The notes below the pieces were generated by a model, which worked only from the letters and a program-made list of their open reading frames with translations, was not told the origin of the DNA and did not search any database. Below, one piece after another: positions 13,480 through 22,260 of a DNA stretch of 30,547 bases; position 1 is the stretch's first letter, and every line of letters begins with the position of its first letter. A program made the position numbers and the translations under genes. This stretch comes from CAWBKV01 sp041946675 (GTDB taxonomy: Archaea; Halobacteriota; Methanosarcinia; Methanotrichales; Methanotrichaceae), in contig JBHGAU010000029.1 in the NCBI GenBank assembly GCA_041946675.1, positions 1-30,547 of the forward strand. Direction: 5' to 3'.

Positions 13480-15212
13480 TGGGTAGTTATAGATATTTTT
13501 TTAAGAAATTCATAAGGCCGTATATTCCTACTATGGCATTTCTTATCGCCTTGGAATTTATAAGTATGTTTTTCTCTTTTGTCACGCCGCTATTGGCTAA
13601 ATCTCTGATAGATGACGTCTTTATAGGAGGAAAGACTGAATTAATTAACTATGTTATTTTGGGAACAGTCGGAACATATATAATTTCATCTTTTTCGTCT
13701 TTTCTCTCTAGTTATAAACAAGGGGAATTGGAATTAATCATCTTTAATAACGTAACCAAAGAAACATTCAATGCAATCCAGCTAGCGCCTATAAAAAGAA
13801 GCCAAGAGAGGAAGGTGGGGGATCTACTTAGTCGTATCATAGCCAATACAAGGTCTGCTATAGTGATATTTACTCAGATCATCCCACAAATTTTTGTCGG
13901 TTTGGCACGTATGATTATTCCCTTTACCATAATGCTTTTTTATAATTGGCATCTTACTCTTATTGTAACAATCCCCGCTCTTCTTTTTCTTCTTCCGATG
14001 TCTATTTTTGGAGGGCGATTGGAGAAAATGCAAAAAACATCTTTAGAAAAGACCGCGTTAATATATTCATTTTTAAAAGAAAATCTCTCTATTACACCCT
14101 TGATAAAAGCCTTTGGCCTTGAGACTTGGGCTCAAGATAAATTTGATGAACAGATCAAGAATTATTATGATGCTTCTATAGATTATACAAAAAATAATTC
14201 AATGGGTATCTCTGCGAACGTTCTAGCGTACGGAGTACCGATGGTTCTTCTCATCATTTTCGGCGCTCCAATGGTAATTCAAGGTTCCTTGACCATAGGC
14301 ACGTTTACCCTCTTTACCAGCAATGTCGCTCTCATTTTTGGCCCGATCTCACAATTTGCCTTTCTATGGTCATATTATAAAACTTCATCACCCGCTTTCG
14401 ATAGGGTTAATGAAATACTTCGACTAGAACGAGATGGAGAGGGCAATGAAAGGCTAGTGATAAAGGATGGAGTTATTAAGTTCGAGGATGCTTGGTTTTC
14501 TTACGATAATAGACCAATCCTTCAGGGATTCAATTCAACATTTAAAAAAGGCTTAAACTATGTGGTAGGGGATAATGGATCAGGAAAGTCCACCATCCTT
14601 AAATTGTTATGTTCCCTTTATTCGTTGGATTGCGGACAAATTAAAATTGATGAGCAAGATATCTCCAAGATAAGAAGAGCCGATTTACAGAAAAATATCT
14701 CGATGATATTTTCGGACCCATATTTGTTTGATGGTTCTATTTATGAGAACATTTGTATAGGGAACCTCTCAGCGTCCAAAGAAGATATTATTAGTGCTGC
14801 AAAGCAAGTTAGAGTACATGAGTTTATAATGAGCTTACCTAGGGGATATGAGATGCAAGTTGGAGAGAGCGGATTGAAGTTATCTAGTGGAGAAAAACAA
14901 AAAATTGCATTGGCGAGGGCTGTTCTGAAGAATTCTCCTATAATTCTTCTGGATGAAGTAACCAAGTCTGTGGATATGGAATCACGAAGATCGATCAATG
15001 AAGTTATCAAGAGCTTAAAGAATGAAAAAACGATAATAATTATTACCCATAATATAAATGAAATTGAAAAAGAAGGCAATATAGTCTATTTAGGGCAAGG
15101 AAATCAGCAAAAAGATTGTACCTACCGTTCCGTTGAAGCGCCTTTACCAAAGGTGGAGTTTCATGAAGACCATCGAATGTTTAAAAACTCACTAAATTCG
15201 AGTAGTGAATGA
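13479..15212 (+). CDS. type I ABC exporter (fused membrane and ATPase domains)
   Basis: About 577 residues, predicted to export the modified peptide. The N-terminal 300 residues are a six-helix membrane domain, starting FIRPYIPTMAFLIALEFISM. The ATPase half has Walker A GDNGSGKST (around residue 365), the signature LSSGEKQ (near 468), Walker B IILLDE (near 488) and an H-loop ITH (near 522). It lacks the N-terminal C39 peptidase that would cut a double-Gly leader. The ATG at 13479 overlaps the previous TGA by one base (TGATG) with AAGGAG ten bases upstream, so it is translationally coupled to maturase 2. The C-terminus (YLGQGNQQKD to HEDHRMF) reappears in decayed form at 16230-16397. Confidence 0.9.
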   Translation: MGSYRYFFKKFIRPYIPTMAFLIALEFISMFFSFVTPLLAKSLIDDVFIGGKTELINYVILGTVGTYIISSFSSFLSSYKQGELELIIFNNVTKETFNAIQLAPIKRSQERKVGDLLSRIIANTRSAIVIFTQIIPQIFVGLARMIIPFTIMLFYNWHLTLIVTIPALLFLLPMSIFGGRLEKMQKTSLEKTALIYSFLKENLSITPLIKAFGLETWAQDKFDEQIKNYYDASIDYTKNNSMGISANVLAYGVPMVLLIIFGAPMVIQGSLTIGTFTLFTSNVALIFGPISQFAFLWSYYKTSSPAFDRVNEILRLERDGEGNERLVIKDGVIKFEDAWFSYDNRPILQGFNSTFKKGLNYVVGDNGSGKSTILKLLCSLYSLDCGQIKIDEQDISKIRRADLQKNISMIFSDPYLFDGSIYENICIGNLSASKEDIISAAKQVRVHEFIMSLPRGYEMQVGESGLKLSSGEKQKIALARAVLKNSPIILLDEVTKSVDMESRRSINEVIKSLKNEKTIIIITHNINEIEKEGNIVYLGQGNQQKDCTYRSVEAPLPKVEFHEDHRMFKNSLNSSSE

Positions 15213-15302
15213 CATTTTTGGTTGCCTGGAGTTGAAAGCAAAATATGGTTATTGCTTGCAGGTTTTAAAGAATTGTTCGACATAAATGGAATCGCCGCAA
15301 GA

Positions 15303-15310
15303 TTTATATA
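15303..15310 (+). promoter_or_regulatory. TATA box of the TPR gene after the exporter
   Basis: TTTATATA lies 71 bases before the ATG at 15381. Its presence indicates that the TPR gene is transcribed apart from the RiPP operon. Confidence 0.6.
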
Positions 15311-15380
15311 CGTTAATTGTCGTATTTAGACAAGTGCTATAGGAAAAATCGGTAAGAAAGTGTCATGGGGTGAATCATGG

Positions 15381-16013
15381 ATGAAATGGGATACAATAAT
15401 AGCTAAACCCTCTCTTAATTTAATAGCTCTATGTATATTATGCATCTCTGTTACGGCACAGGAAAATACTACAAATTACTGGTTAAATGAAGGCCAGAGT
15501 TTAATGGCTAATGGATCTTTTGAGCAAGCCTATCAGGCATACGACAAAGCTATTCAAATAGATCCTGAGAGTGCCAATGCATGGTGTGGCAAGGGCTTTG
15601 CTCTGTTTGAGCTACGAAAGTATGAAGAAGCCATTAAGGCTTATGGTAAGGCTTTGGAAATAGATCCCAAGAACGTCGATGCTTGGTCTGGCAGAGGCAC
15701 TACACTCGGTCAGATTGGCAGGTACGCTGAGTCATTGGAGGCTTATGACAAGGCTATTGAGAACATTGGGAATTTACCAGTTACAACTAATCAATCTAAA
15801 AAGTTATCAAGCTTCTGGGTTCTAAAGGGATTTGTATTTGATCTAACAAAAAGAACTGATGAGGCCCTTATTGCTTTTACTAAAGCCGCTGAGATAGATC
15901 CTCAAAACGTCGATGCGTGGGTCGCAAAATATAAGATCCTTACCGAGCTAGGCAAGCATGATGAAGCAGATGAGGCCTTAGCCAAGGCTAGAGATCTAGG
16001 ATATCCAAAGTAA
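15381..16013 (+). CDS. secreted tetratricopeptide repeat protein
   Basis: A protein of about 210 residues with a signal-type N-terminus (MKWDTIIAKPSLNLIALCIL, cut probably after VTA) and five TPR units, the third followed by a spacer of about 15 residues. Typical helices are visible, for example YEEAIKAYGKALEIDPKN. The ATG at 15381 is preceded by GGGGTGA; the frame opens seven codons earlier at a GTG without a better site. It has its own promoter. Although it follows the exporter, similar TPR genes occur throughout the window, so it is probably not part of the peptide pathway. Confidence 0.85.
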   Translation: MKWDTIIAKPSLNLIALCILCISVTAQENTTNYWLNEGQSLMANGSFEQAYQAYDKAIQIDPESANAWCGKGFALFELRKYEEAIKAYGKALEIDPKNVDAWSGRGTTLGQIGRYAESLEAYDKAIENIGNLPVTTNQSKKLSSFWVLKGFVFDLTKRTDEALIAFTKAAEIDPQNVDAWVAKYKILTELGKHDEADEALAKARDLGYPK

Positions 16014-16229
16014 ACCTAGCATCTTTGGAGTGCAGGAATTCGCTATCCCTATTCCCTTTTTATGGTTCTCTTCACTTTTTTTTGTGGGTAGATCTGGGTG
16101 CCTTGGGCCTAGTGGCCAGATTATTGATCTTTGAGAGATCACATCTTAGGGTCATATATCGCTATCGGTCGCATCTAGGTTAGGCTTCTGGCAAGCCAGA
16201 GAACTATTACGGTCGCAGATCGATATCTT
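16014..16229. other. non-coding stretch before the exporter remnant
   Basis: No gene. Small inverted repeats are present: GATCT/AGATC near 16126-16140 and TCTGG/CCAGA near 16184-16198. The octamer CGGTCGCA occurs twice (near 16166 and 16210). These may mark recombination debris. Confidence 0.35.
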
Positions 16230-16397
16230 GAAGTTACCCACGGGAAAATAGCGAAGAGTCTTTTTTATTTAGGACAAGAAAACCAACAAAAAGATATTGG
16301 CCGATATTCTATTAAATTGCCCTTGTCAAGACCGTATTTTCATGAAAAACATAGGATCTTTATCTATTTGTTTAATAAGAGAGCCTATTCATGGTAA
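16230..16397 (+). pseudogene. decayed C-terminal fragment of an ABC exporter
   Basis: In one frame the segment reads ...LFYLGQENQQKDIGRYSIKL, then PLSRPYFHEKHRIF and a stop at 16395-16397. The intact exporter ends ...IVYLGQGNQQKD, then APLPKVEFHEDHRMF and a stop after a similar number of residues. The shared YLGQ-NQQKD and FHE-HR-F spacing is far beyond chance. Upstream of 16230 the similarity is lost, so only the last 45-55 codons remain. It is diverged rather than a fresh copy, so it came from a paralogous exporter or an old duplication. Confidence 0.75.
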
Positions 16398-16585
16398 CAT
16401 ACCGTAAACTTCATATTCGTTATTTGCCGTAATTCATTAAACGCTATAAGCAAAAGCATCAAATGGAAGTGAAGATGGTCGAAAATGGTTTGTCAATGTA
16501 AATCAATTACAGCAACGCTATCGGCATATGTCGTTATCATAGTGGTCTCATCGATGTGAAACATTTTGTACAAAGTGGTGAAATA

Positions 16586-17924
16586 ATGAAGAGAAAGAAA
16601 ATATCAGGTGTATCGAGAAAAATAGCAGGAGCAAAGGTTATGCTTGCTCTAATGATTCTGACCATACTGTGCAATTATGCTACGGCTCAGGGGAACACTG
16701 CCGATGGCTGGTTCAAAAAGGGCACTGAGCTTTTTGAGAAACACTCCTGGGAAGAGTCCACATTAGCCATGGATAAAGTCGTACAAATAGATCCCGGGAA
16801 CTTCAGTGCCTGGCTGAGCATTGCCGAGACCTTTGGAATCTTAGGAAATGGGAGCGAGTCCTCAATGGCTTACGAAAAGGCCCTGAGCATTATCGATGAG
16901 AGTCTGTTGGAAAATTCACAGGATGCTAAGGCCTGGCAGGCCAAAAGCGATGCTCTAATTGGCTTGGGGAGGCAGAAAGAGGCGTTTTCTGCTCAGGAGG
17001 AGGCTCTAGAAATCCTGAACCAGAGCATCAAGACGAATCCAAAAGACGGTGAGAACTGGTGGTCCAGAGCTAAAATATTCGCCAGCATGGGCCAAAGCGA
17101 TGAAGCCTTACAGGCATATGAAAAGATCATCGAGCTGAACTATACGCCTAGACTGGCAGATGCCCTATTAGCCAAGAGCTTTGCCCTCGCTGTAAAAGGT
17201 GAATACGATGAATTCCTGGAAGCATTCAATAGAGGCATAGAGCTGATACCAGCCAGCGATACTGTAAAGCTTGCTCAAGCATGGAATGATGCGGGCTTTG
17301 CCTTTTATGAGCTAGATCGGGGAGAGAAGGCCCTGGAGGCTTTCAGCAAGGTTACTGAGCTGAACCCAAAGGACAAATTGGCCTGGCGGATGAAAGCCGA
17401 TATGGCCTCTCAGCTGGGCAGATACAACGAGTCCATTGAGGCTTACGATCATGCCCTACAGGTCGATCCTGGATGGCCAGAAGGCTGGTATAAAAAGGGA
17501 AGAGCATTAGACCAGTATGAGCAACCACGAAGAGGCCTTGAAGGCCTTCGAGAAAGCCGCGGAGACCTCCGAGAATGCTATCCAGAAGGATGCCAATGAT
17601 ACCGAGAACTGGGTTATTAAAGGCTATGCCCTGATCAAGCTCGGCAGGTACAATGAGGCAGATGAAGCCCTAGACAGAGCGCTAGAGATCGCTCCGCCTA
17701 ATATCCGTGTATCCTCCTCTGAAGCCTGGAACGGCAAGGGCGATGTCTTACTGGCACAGGGCAAGAATGAGGAGGCTCTGGCAGCATACAACAGGTCCCT
17801 TGAGTTCAATCCTGCATTCAGCCTTGCCTGGCATGGCAGGGGACTAGCACAGAAGGCGCTGGGCATGGTCTTCGATGCAGATCAATCGATTTACGTGGCC
17901 AAGAAGCTAGAATACAAGGATTAA
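16586..17924 (+). CDS. secreted TPR protein, one gene split by a frameshift
   Basis: Two overlapping frames together make one TPR protein of about 445 residues. The first runs from the ATG at 16586 (signal peptide around AKVMLALMILTILCNYATAQ; a GTG at 16556 is in frame but GGTGA precedes the ATG) to a stop at 17599. The second continues from 17517 to 17924. At the join, frame one reads KKGRALDQ and then nonsense, while frame two gives MSNHEEALKAFEKAAE, exactly the expected next TPR helix. Removing one base near the T at 17516 restores a continuous array of about nine or ten repeats. This is a natural mutation, a sequencing error or, less likely, programmed frameshifting; no slippery heptamer is evident. 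Confidence 0.8.
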
Positions 17925-18042
17925 AACCTTAATGCCTTTGAAGCGGCGGATCTCTTTATCTTTCGCTCCTTTTTATAGTTAGGGATTGATAAGGCACTAA
18001 TTCTGATGGCTTATAGTCGCACATCTTGTCATTATCATTAAT

Positions 18043-18174
18043 ACAGTTCATACTCGTGATAAAGCCCTTCGGATAGATATCGAAAATGCTCACGCATAGT
18101 ACTACAAGGGAGAAGCTCAAATGCTTTCAGGCAAATGGGACGATGCAAATAAAATCTTTGAAAACGTCCATTAA
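18043..18174 (+). pseudogene. TPR gene remnant with in-frame stop
   Basis: One frame reads DKALRIDIENAHA, stop, YYKGEAQMLSGKWDDANKIF, ENVH, stop. Replacing the TAG at 18097-18099 with TGG (Trp) gives a standard TPR boundary (NAHAWYYKGEAQ). It is a single leftover repeat pair between the frameshifted TPR gene and the subtilase, with no start codon or ribosome site. The rest of the 17925-18296 gap shows nothing clear. Confidence 0.6.
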
Positions 18175-18296
18175 ACAAGCTGATATTGATAATCTGCCGA
18201 TATATCATATGAGCCGTAAGGCTTAAATTCGTTAAACGTCGTACTATCGGCAACTGTCATAAATCGTTACGGCAGGGTGTGAGGAGAGGCGGTTCA

Positions 18297-21200
18297 GTGA
18301 GAAAAAATAGACATTGGATAGCTGTGCAGATCGATAATAAATTGTTAAGATCTTTTTTTATTCTATCACTAATAGAGCTAATAATATTACCTTCAGGCGC
18401 CATAGAAAGCGGTAACCCTGCGCTATACAATGCGTATAAAGGCCTTGAAAGATTTGAAGTCAATGATGCTTGGAACATAGGCTATACTGGCAAAGGAGTA
18501 ACAGTAGCTGTTATAGATAGCGGCATAGACTTCGCTACTCCTGATCTCATGGGCACTCAGGCGCGCGTTTTGAATAAAAGCTCTCATTACTACGACTGGC
18601 CCATTGTAATCGACTTGGATTCTCTTTTCCTCTATCAGCAAAGCTTAAAGAATCTCGTTGCCCAAAGTCATTATGCAAATACTACCTCTACAAATGTGAC
18701 GGGCTATCAGGTAACAGGAACCAGTAAGAGCGGAATTTACCATATTGGAGATCATCCCGATCAGCACCTTGCTCAGTTTTATGGCCATCCTGTGAAGGTC
18801 CTAGTGGTCGATGAGAGAATCTCTGGCGTTTATGATACAGTATACGTGGATTTGAACGATAATCATGATTTCAGGGATGATAAGCCTTGCCGAAAGGGCG
18901 ATGAGATTTCCTACTGGGATAGAGATAATGATGGCTATCCAGATGAATCCGGTGGCATGATCTACTTCATAGCGGATGGCAAGACGCCTCTGCCTTTCTC
19001 AAGGATGCTCTATGGAGAGAATTCAAAAATACCGAAGAATGGAGAGTTGGTTGCATTCCATTTCGATGATGGTAGTCATGGCACAATGTGCGCCTCAATA
19101 ATAGCTGCCCAGGGGAAAAATGTTAAGGGTATTGCCCCTGATGCCAGGATGCTACCGGTTCAAAATTCGATAGAAAATGATATGATACTCTGTCTCCTTG
19201 CATCGATCGGTTACGATGGAGTTCCAAATACTGGAGACGAAGCGGACATAATAAGCCGAAGTGGAGGTTTTTCGTACCTCTTTAACAAAGGTGCTGACGA
19301 AGGCTCGGCCTTTTTAGAATATCTGACTACCAATGTCTCACCAGCCACAACCATCGTGTATGCAAATGGAAACGATGGATCTGGATACGGCACCGTTCAG
19401 TCTCCCTCGAGTGAACATGTGATCAATGCAGGCGCAACCTATGATCTGTGGTGGAATAACTCTTCATATAGAGGAAATGTGATTGGCTTCTCCTCTCGCG
19501 GCCCGAACGCTCTTGGGCAGATAAAACCGAACGTGTTAGCCACCGGCTATCTTGCACCTAGGGTTTTGCCTTTGTGGAATACTCATAGCGGCAAGGCTGC
19601 ATGGGATGATATGGGCGGTGGGACCAGCGGTGCAACGCCACACGTGGCCGCAGTTGTGGCTCTTATCTATCAGGCCTACAAAGAGAAACATGGAACGTTT
19701 CCGACCTCTGAGAAAGCCAGGGATATCCTCATGTCCTCAGCCACAGACATAGATGAAGAGGTCTTCGCTCAGGGTTCCGGCATAATAAATGCCAAAAGGG
19801 CGGTGGAAATTGCATCTGGTAAAAATGGAGTTTTAGTTGAACCTGCGTTGCTCGTTACATCGCCTGTTGAGGCCGGATCGAACTTGAAGTTCAATTTCAC
19901 TATATCAAATTATTCTGGCAAGCCGATAGATCTAAAACCTCAAATATTAGTAAAAGATAAAACGAAGAATTTAACCCTGAAATCAGGGAACGAGAGCATT
20001 TTCTTCACCATTCCCAGCGATATGCTGAGATGCGATCTGTTAAAGGTCTCGTCCTATTATCCAAGAGATACCAGGAGCACGAAGCTGGATAAATATGAAG
20101 GGTATGATCTTTACCTCTACAACTGGAAAGATAGAAATAGCGATGGAAAGGCACAGGATGATGAGCTTGAGGCCATAGCCGCACCTCCTGGTGATATGGG
20201 CCTTGGGTTTACCTCTGAGGCAAGAATGCACAACCCTTCAGAAAGGATGGATGAGGGAATCATGGCTGGCCTGAAAAGAAGAGGTGAAATCAAGAGCAAA
20301 GAGATACAAGTAGTGATTGAGACATACAAATGGAAACCGTGGAACATGGGAATGAATATCGATGGCAATAATGTCCACGTTTCAATACCAGCGCCTAATA
20401 CCACAGGGGTATATCAGGGAAAGATACTCTTAGAATATGGTAGTGAGCAACAATGTATCCCTGTATCTTTCTCGATCTATAGAAATGATGAAGTCAAAAT
20501 AAACAACACCAATGAGATCTATGAAAATGCTAAGATCTACGGGAGGTTCGAGGCAGAACCTAAAAAATTCTGGGATTCAAGGTTCTATCCGATATATAAT
20601 CTTGGTAACGATTTAGCAACAATCGATGTAGCTTGGGAAGACCCAAATACGGATATAGATATTTATCTCTATGGAGAGAATGTTTTCAACGCCTCAGAGC
20701 TCTGGAAATTCTCAACAACTACTCCCGTAAATCTGCCTCAATTGAGAGTTTTAAAAGAGAACGGGCATAGCATGAGGGTTTCGGGAATCAATGTTTTACC
20801 TTATGGTGATAGGGGGGTTGGCGGTAGCTACAGCAATTTTTACACATCCACTGAAGAAAATAGAGATGTAATTACCGGTGAGCTAACAGAAGGGCTGAAC
20901 ATTATTGTCCTGCATCAAGTGATCTCCGGAGGTAATAAGTACGGAGAGAATATAACCGTAAAGGTCAACGTCGTGCCTTTTAACTCCATGAATCTTAGAG
21001 CAGAAGCCGGAGATACAATAAGCTTTTCGCCGACTGGAATAGATGCCATAATTGGCTTTTCCAGAGCCGAAGAGGTCAAAGGCGAAGAGTTCAGCTTCAG
21101 CCCAAAGGCTTTCAAGGCAGATGAGGGGGATGTTATAGTTATCCGCTCCAACGATACCGAATATTCGCCACAGATATTCTTCGATTCAAACGAAAATGGA

Positions 21201-22163
21201 ACGATGGATTGGGGAGCAGATATGTACTTCGGATCAAATGACAATAGTACGATGGATGAGCTAATATTTGCCGAAAAGAGATATGATGGTATCAATCCTT
21301 CTTACACCGATATAATACCAATCCATAAAAAAGGATCTTACTTCCTTTTCATCATGAATCCTTACGGCCGTCTCGAACTTTATCATATGAAGAACCGATA
21401 TGAGAATAATTCCAGTGCACCAATGAAGATCAAAGTGCCTGAACAAGCAGGGGTCTATTTGGGGATTGCAGAAAAGGATGGAAACCTCAATCCTGTCCCT
21501 GTAAAACTAGTGGTGGAGGCCAGAGAACCTGTGTCTGTTTGTTTAGATGCCATGAACCGTACTGATCGGAATCTACCCTTCGAAGTTACGCTGAAGGTAC
21601 AAGACAAATTTGGCAATTTAGTCAAGAATACAGCAACTGTTGCTGTAGAGTTCAACGGCGCTACGAAGAAGGTGGACCTTGTAAAAGGAATTGGATCGAT
21701 CAACCTAACAGCGCCCGAGAAAACAGGGATATACAAGATAAAAGTACAGAGCCGATATGGAGTAACTGAAAAAGATATTGAAATCGCTGATAAAGCCCTT
21801 ATTGAAACAGGTAATACCAGCATCAACAGCTCAGGGAGCGCAGAAGCAATATCTGAAGCTAAAGAAACTGCGCCATCAGATGAAAAGAAGGACTCGCACT
21901 CGCTTAAAAAGGTTCAGTCAGTATCGGTCCTTTCGGCCGATGGCAACATAAGCCTTACCTGGCAGGCTTCAGAGAAGGCTGATCATTATAATGTGTACCG
22001 CCTCAAAGATGGTACCCCTGAGAAGCTTGCCGAGGTAAAAAACCCTGAATATACCCTGAAAGGAGAACTCTGGAAGAGCTACACCTTCAGGATCTCTGCC
22101 GTGAACAGCGCAGGAAATGAAAGTGAAATGAGCGATCCTGTAGGGATTGTGGTTACTCCATAA
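18297..22163 (+). CDS. large secreted subtilisin-like serine protease (S8) with FN3 end
   Basis: About 1288 residues. An N-terminal hydrophobic segment (SFFILSLIELIILPSGA) should export it. The S8 catalytic domain shows Asp in VTVAVIDSGID (D74), His in DGSHGTMCASIIA (H261), Asn in YANGNDGSG and Ser in GGTSGATPHVAA (S444). An insertion of about 180 residues between Asp and His carries Asp-rich, calcium-binding-like loops (DLNDNHDFRDDK, DRDNDGYPDESG). The long C-terminal part has beta-sandwich domains and ends in a fibronectin type III-like domain (ISLTWQASEKADHYNVYR). The GTG at 18297 is chosen because GGAGAGGCGG precedes it; a GTG at 18279 is the alternative. It probably degrades extracellular protein, perhaps for peptide uptake or surface turnover. 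The S9 peptidase follows 97 bases later. Confidence 0.9.
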   Translation: MRKNRHWIAVQIDNKLLRSFFILSLIELIILPSGAIESGNPALYNAYKGLERFEVNDAWNIGYTGKGVTVAVIDSGIDFATPDLMGTQARVLNKSSHYYDWPIVIDLDSLFLYQQSLKNLVAQSHYANTTSTNVTGYQVTGTSKSGIYHIGDHPDQHLAQFYGHPVKVLVVDERISGVYDTVYVDLNDNHDFRDDKPCRKGDEISYWDRDNDGYPDESGGMIYFIADGKTPLPFSRMLYGENSKIPKNGELVAFHFDDGSHGTMCASIIAAQGKNVKGIAPDARMLPVQNSIENDMILCLLASIGYDGVPNTGDEADIISRSGGFSYLFNKGADEGSAFLEYLTTNVSPATTIVYANGNDGSGYGTVQSPSSEHVINAGATYDLWWNNSSYRGNVIGFSSRGPNALGQIKPNVLATGYLAPRVLPLWNTHSGKAAWDDMGGGTSGATPHVAAVVALIYQAYKEKHGTFPTSEKARDILMSSATDIDEEVFAQGSGIINAKRAVEIASGKNGVLVEPALLVTSPVEAGSNLKFNFTISNYSGKPIDLKPQILVKDKTKNLTLKSGNESIFFTIPSDMLRCDLLKVSSYYPRDTRSTKLDKYEGYDLYLYNWKDRNSDGKAQDDELEAIAAPPGDMGLGFTSEARMHNPSERMDEGIMAGLKRRGEIKSKEIQVVIETYKWKPWNMGMNIDGNNVHVSIPAPNTTGVYQGKILLEYGSEQQCIPVSFSIYRNDEVKINNTNEIYENAKIYGRFEAEPKKFWDSRFYPIYNLGNDLATIDVAWEDPNTDIDIYLYGENVFNASELWKFSTTTPVNLPQLRVLKENGHSMRVSGINVLPYGDRGVGGSYSNFYTSTEENRDVITGELTEGLNIIVLHQVISGGNKYGENITVKVNVVPFNSMNLRAEAGDTISFSPTGIDAIIGFSRAEEVKGEEFSFSPKAFKADEGDVIVIRSNDTEYSPQIFFDSNENGTMDWGADMYFGSNDNSTMDELIFAEKRYDGINPSYTDIIPIHKKGSYFLFIMNPYGRLELYHMKNRYENNSSAPMKIKVPEQAGVYLGIAEKDGNLNPVPVKLVVEAREPVSVCLDAMNRTDRNLPFEVTLKVQDKFGNLVKNTATVAVEFNGATKKVDLVKGIGSINLTAPEKTGIYKIKVQSRYGVTEKDIEIADKALIETGNTSINSSGSAEAISEAKETAPSDEKKDSHSLKKVQSVSVLSADGNISLTWQASEKADHYNVYRLKDGTPEKLAEVKNPEYTLKGELWKSYTFRISAVNSAGNESEMSDPVGIVVTP

Positions 22164-22260
22164 AATTAACCATTCAAGGAGATTGCATTGAAGGAAGGGC
22201 CCGGGCCAACAGACAAACAGATCGAGGCAGGCCCTGAATTTAATTTTGGGAGGATGAACT

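Noticed and set aside
16454..16500. Short frame beginning MEV like the precursor peptide
   Set aside because: Only about 12 codons, without Cys or the Tyr-rich tail; the similarity is limited to the first three residues.
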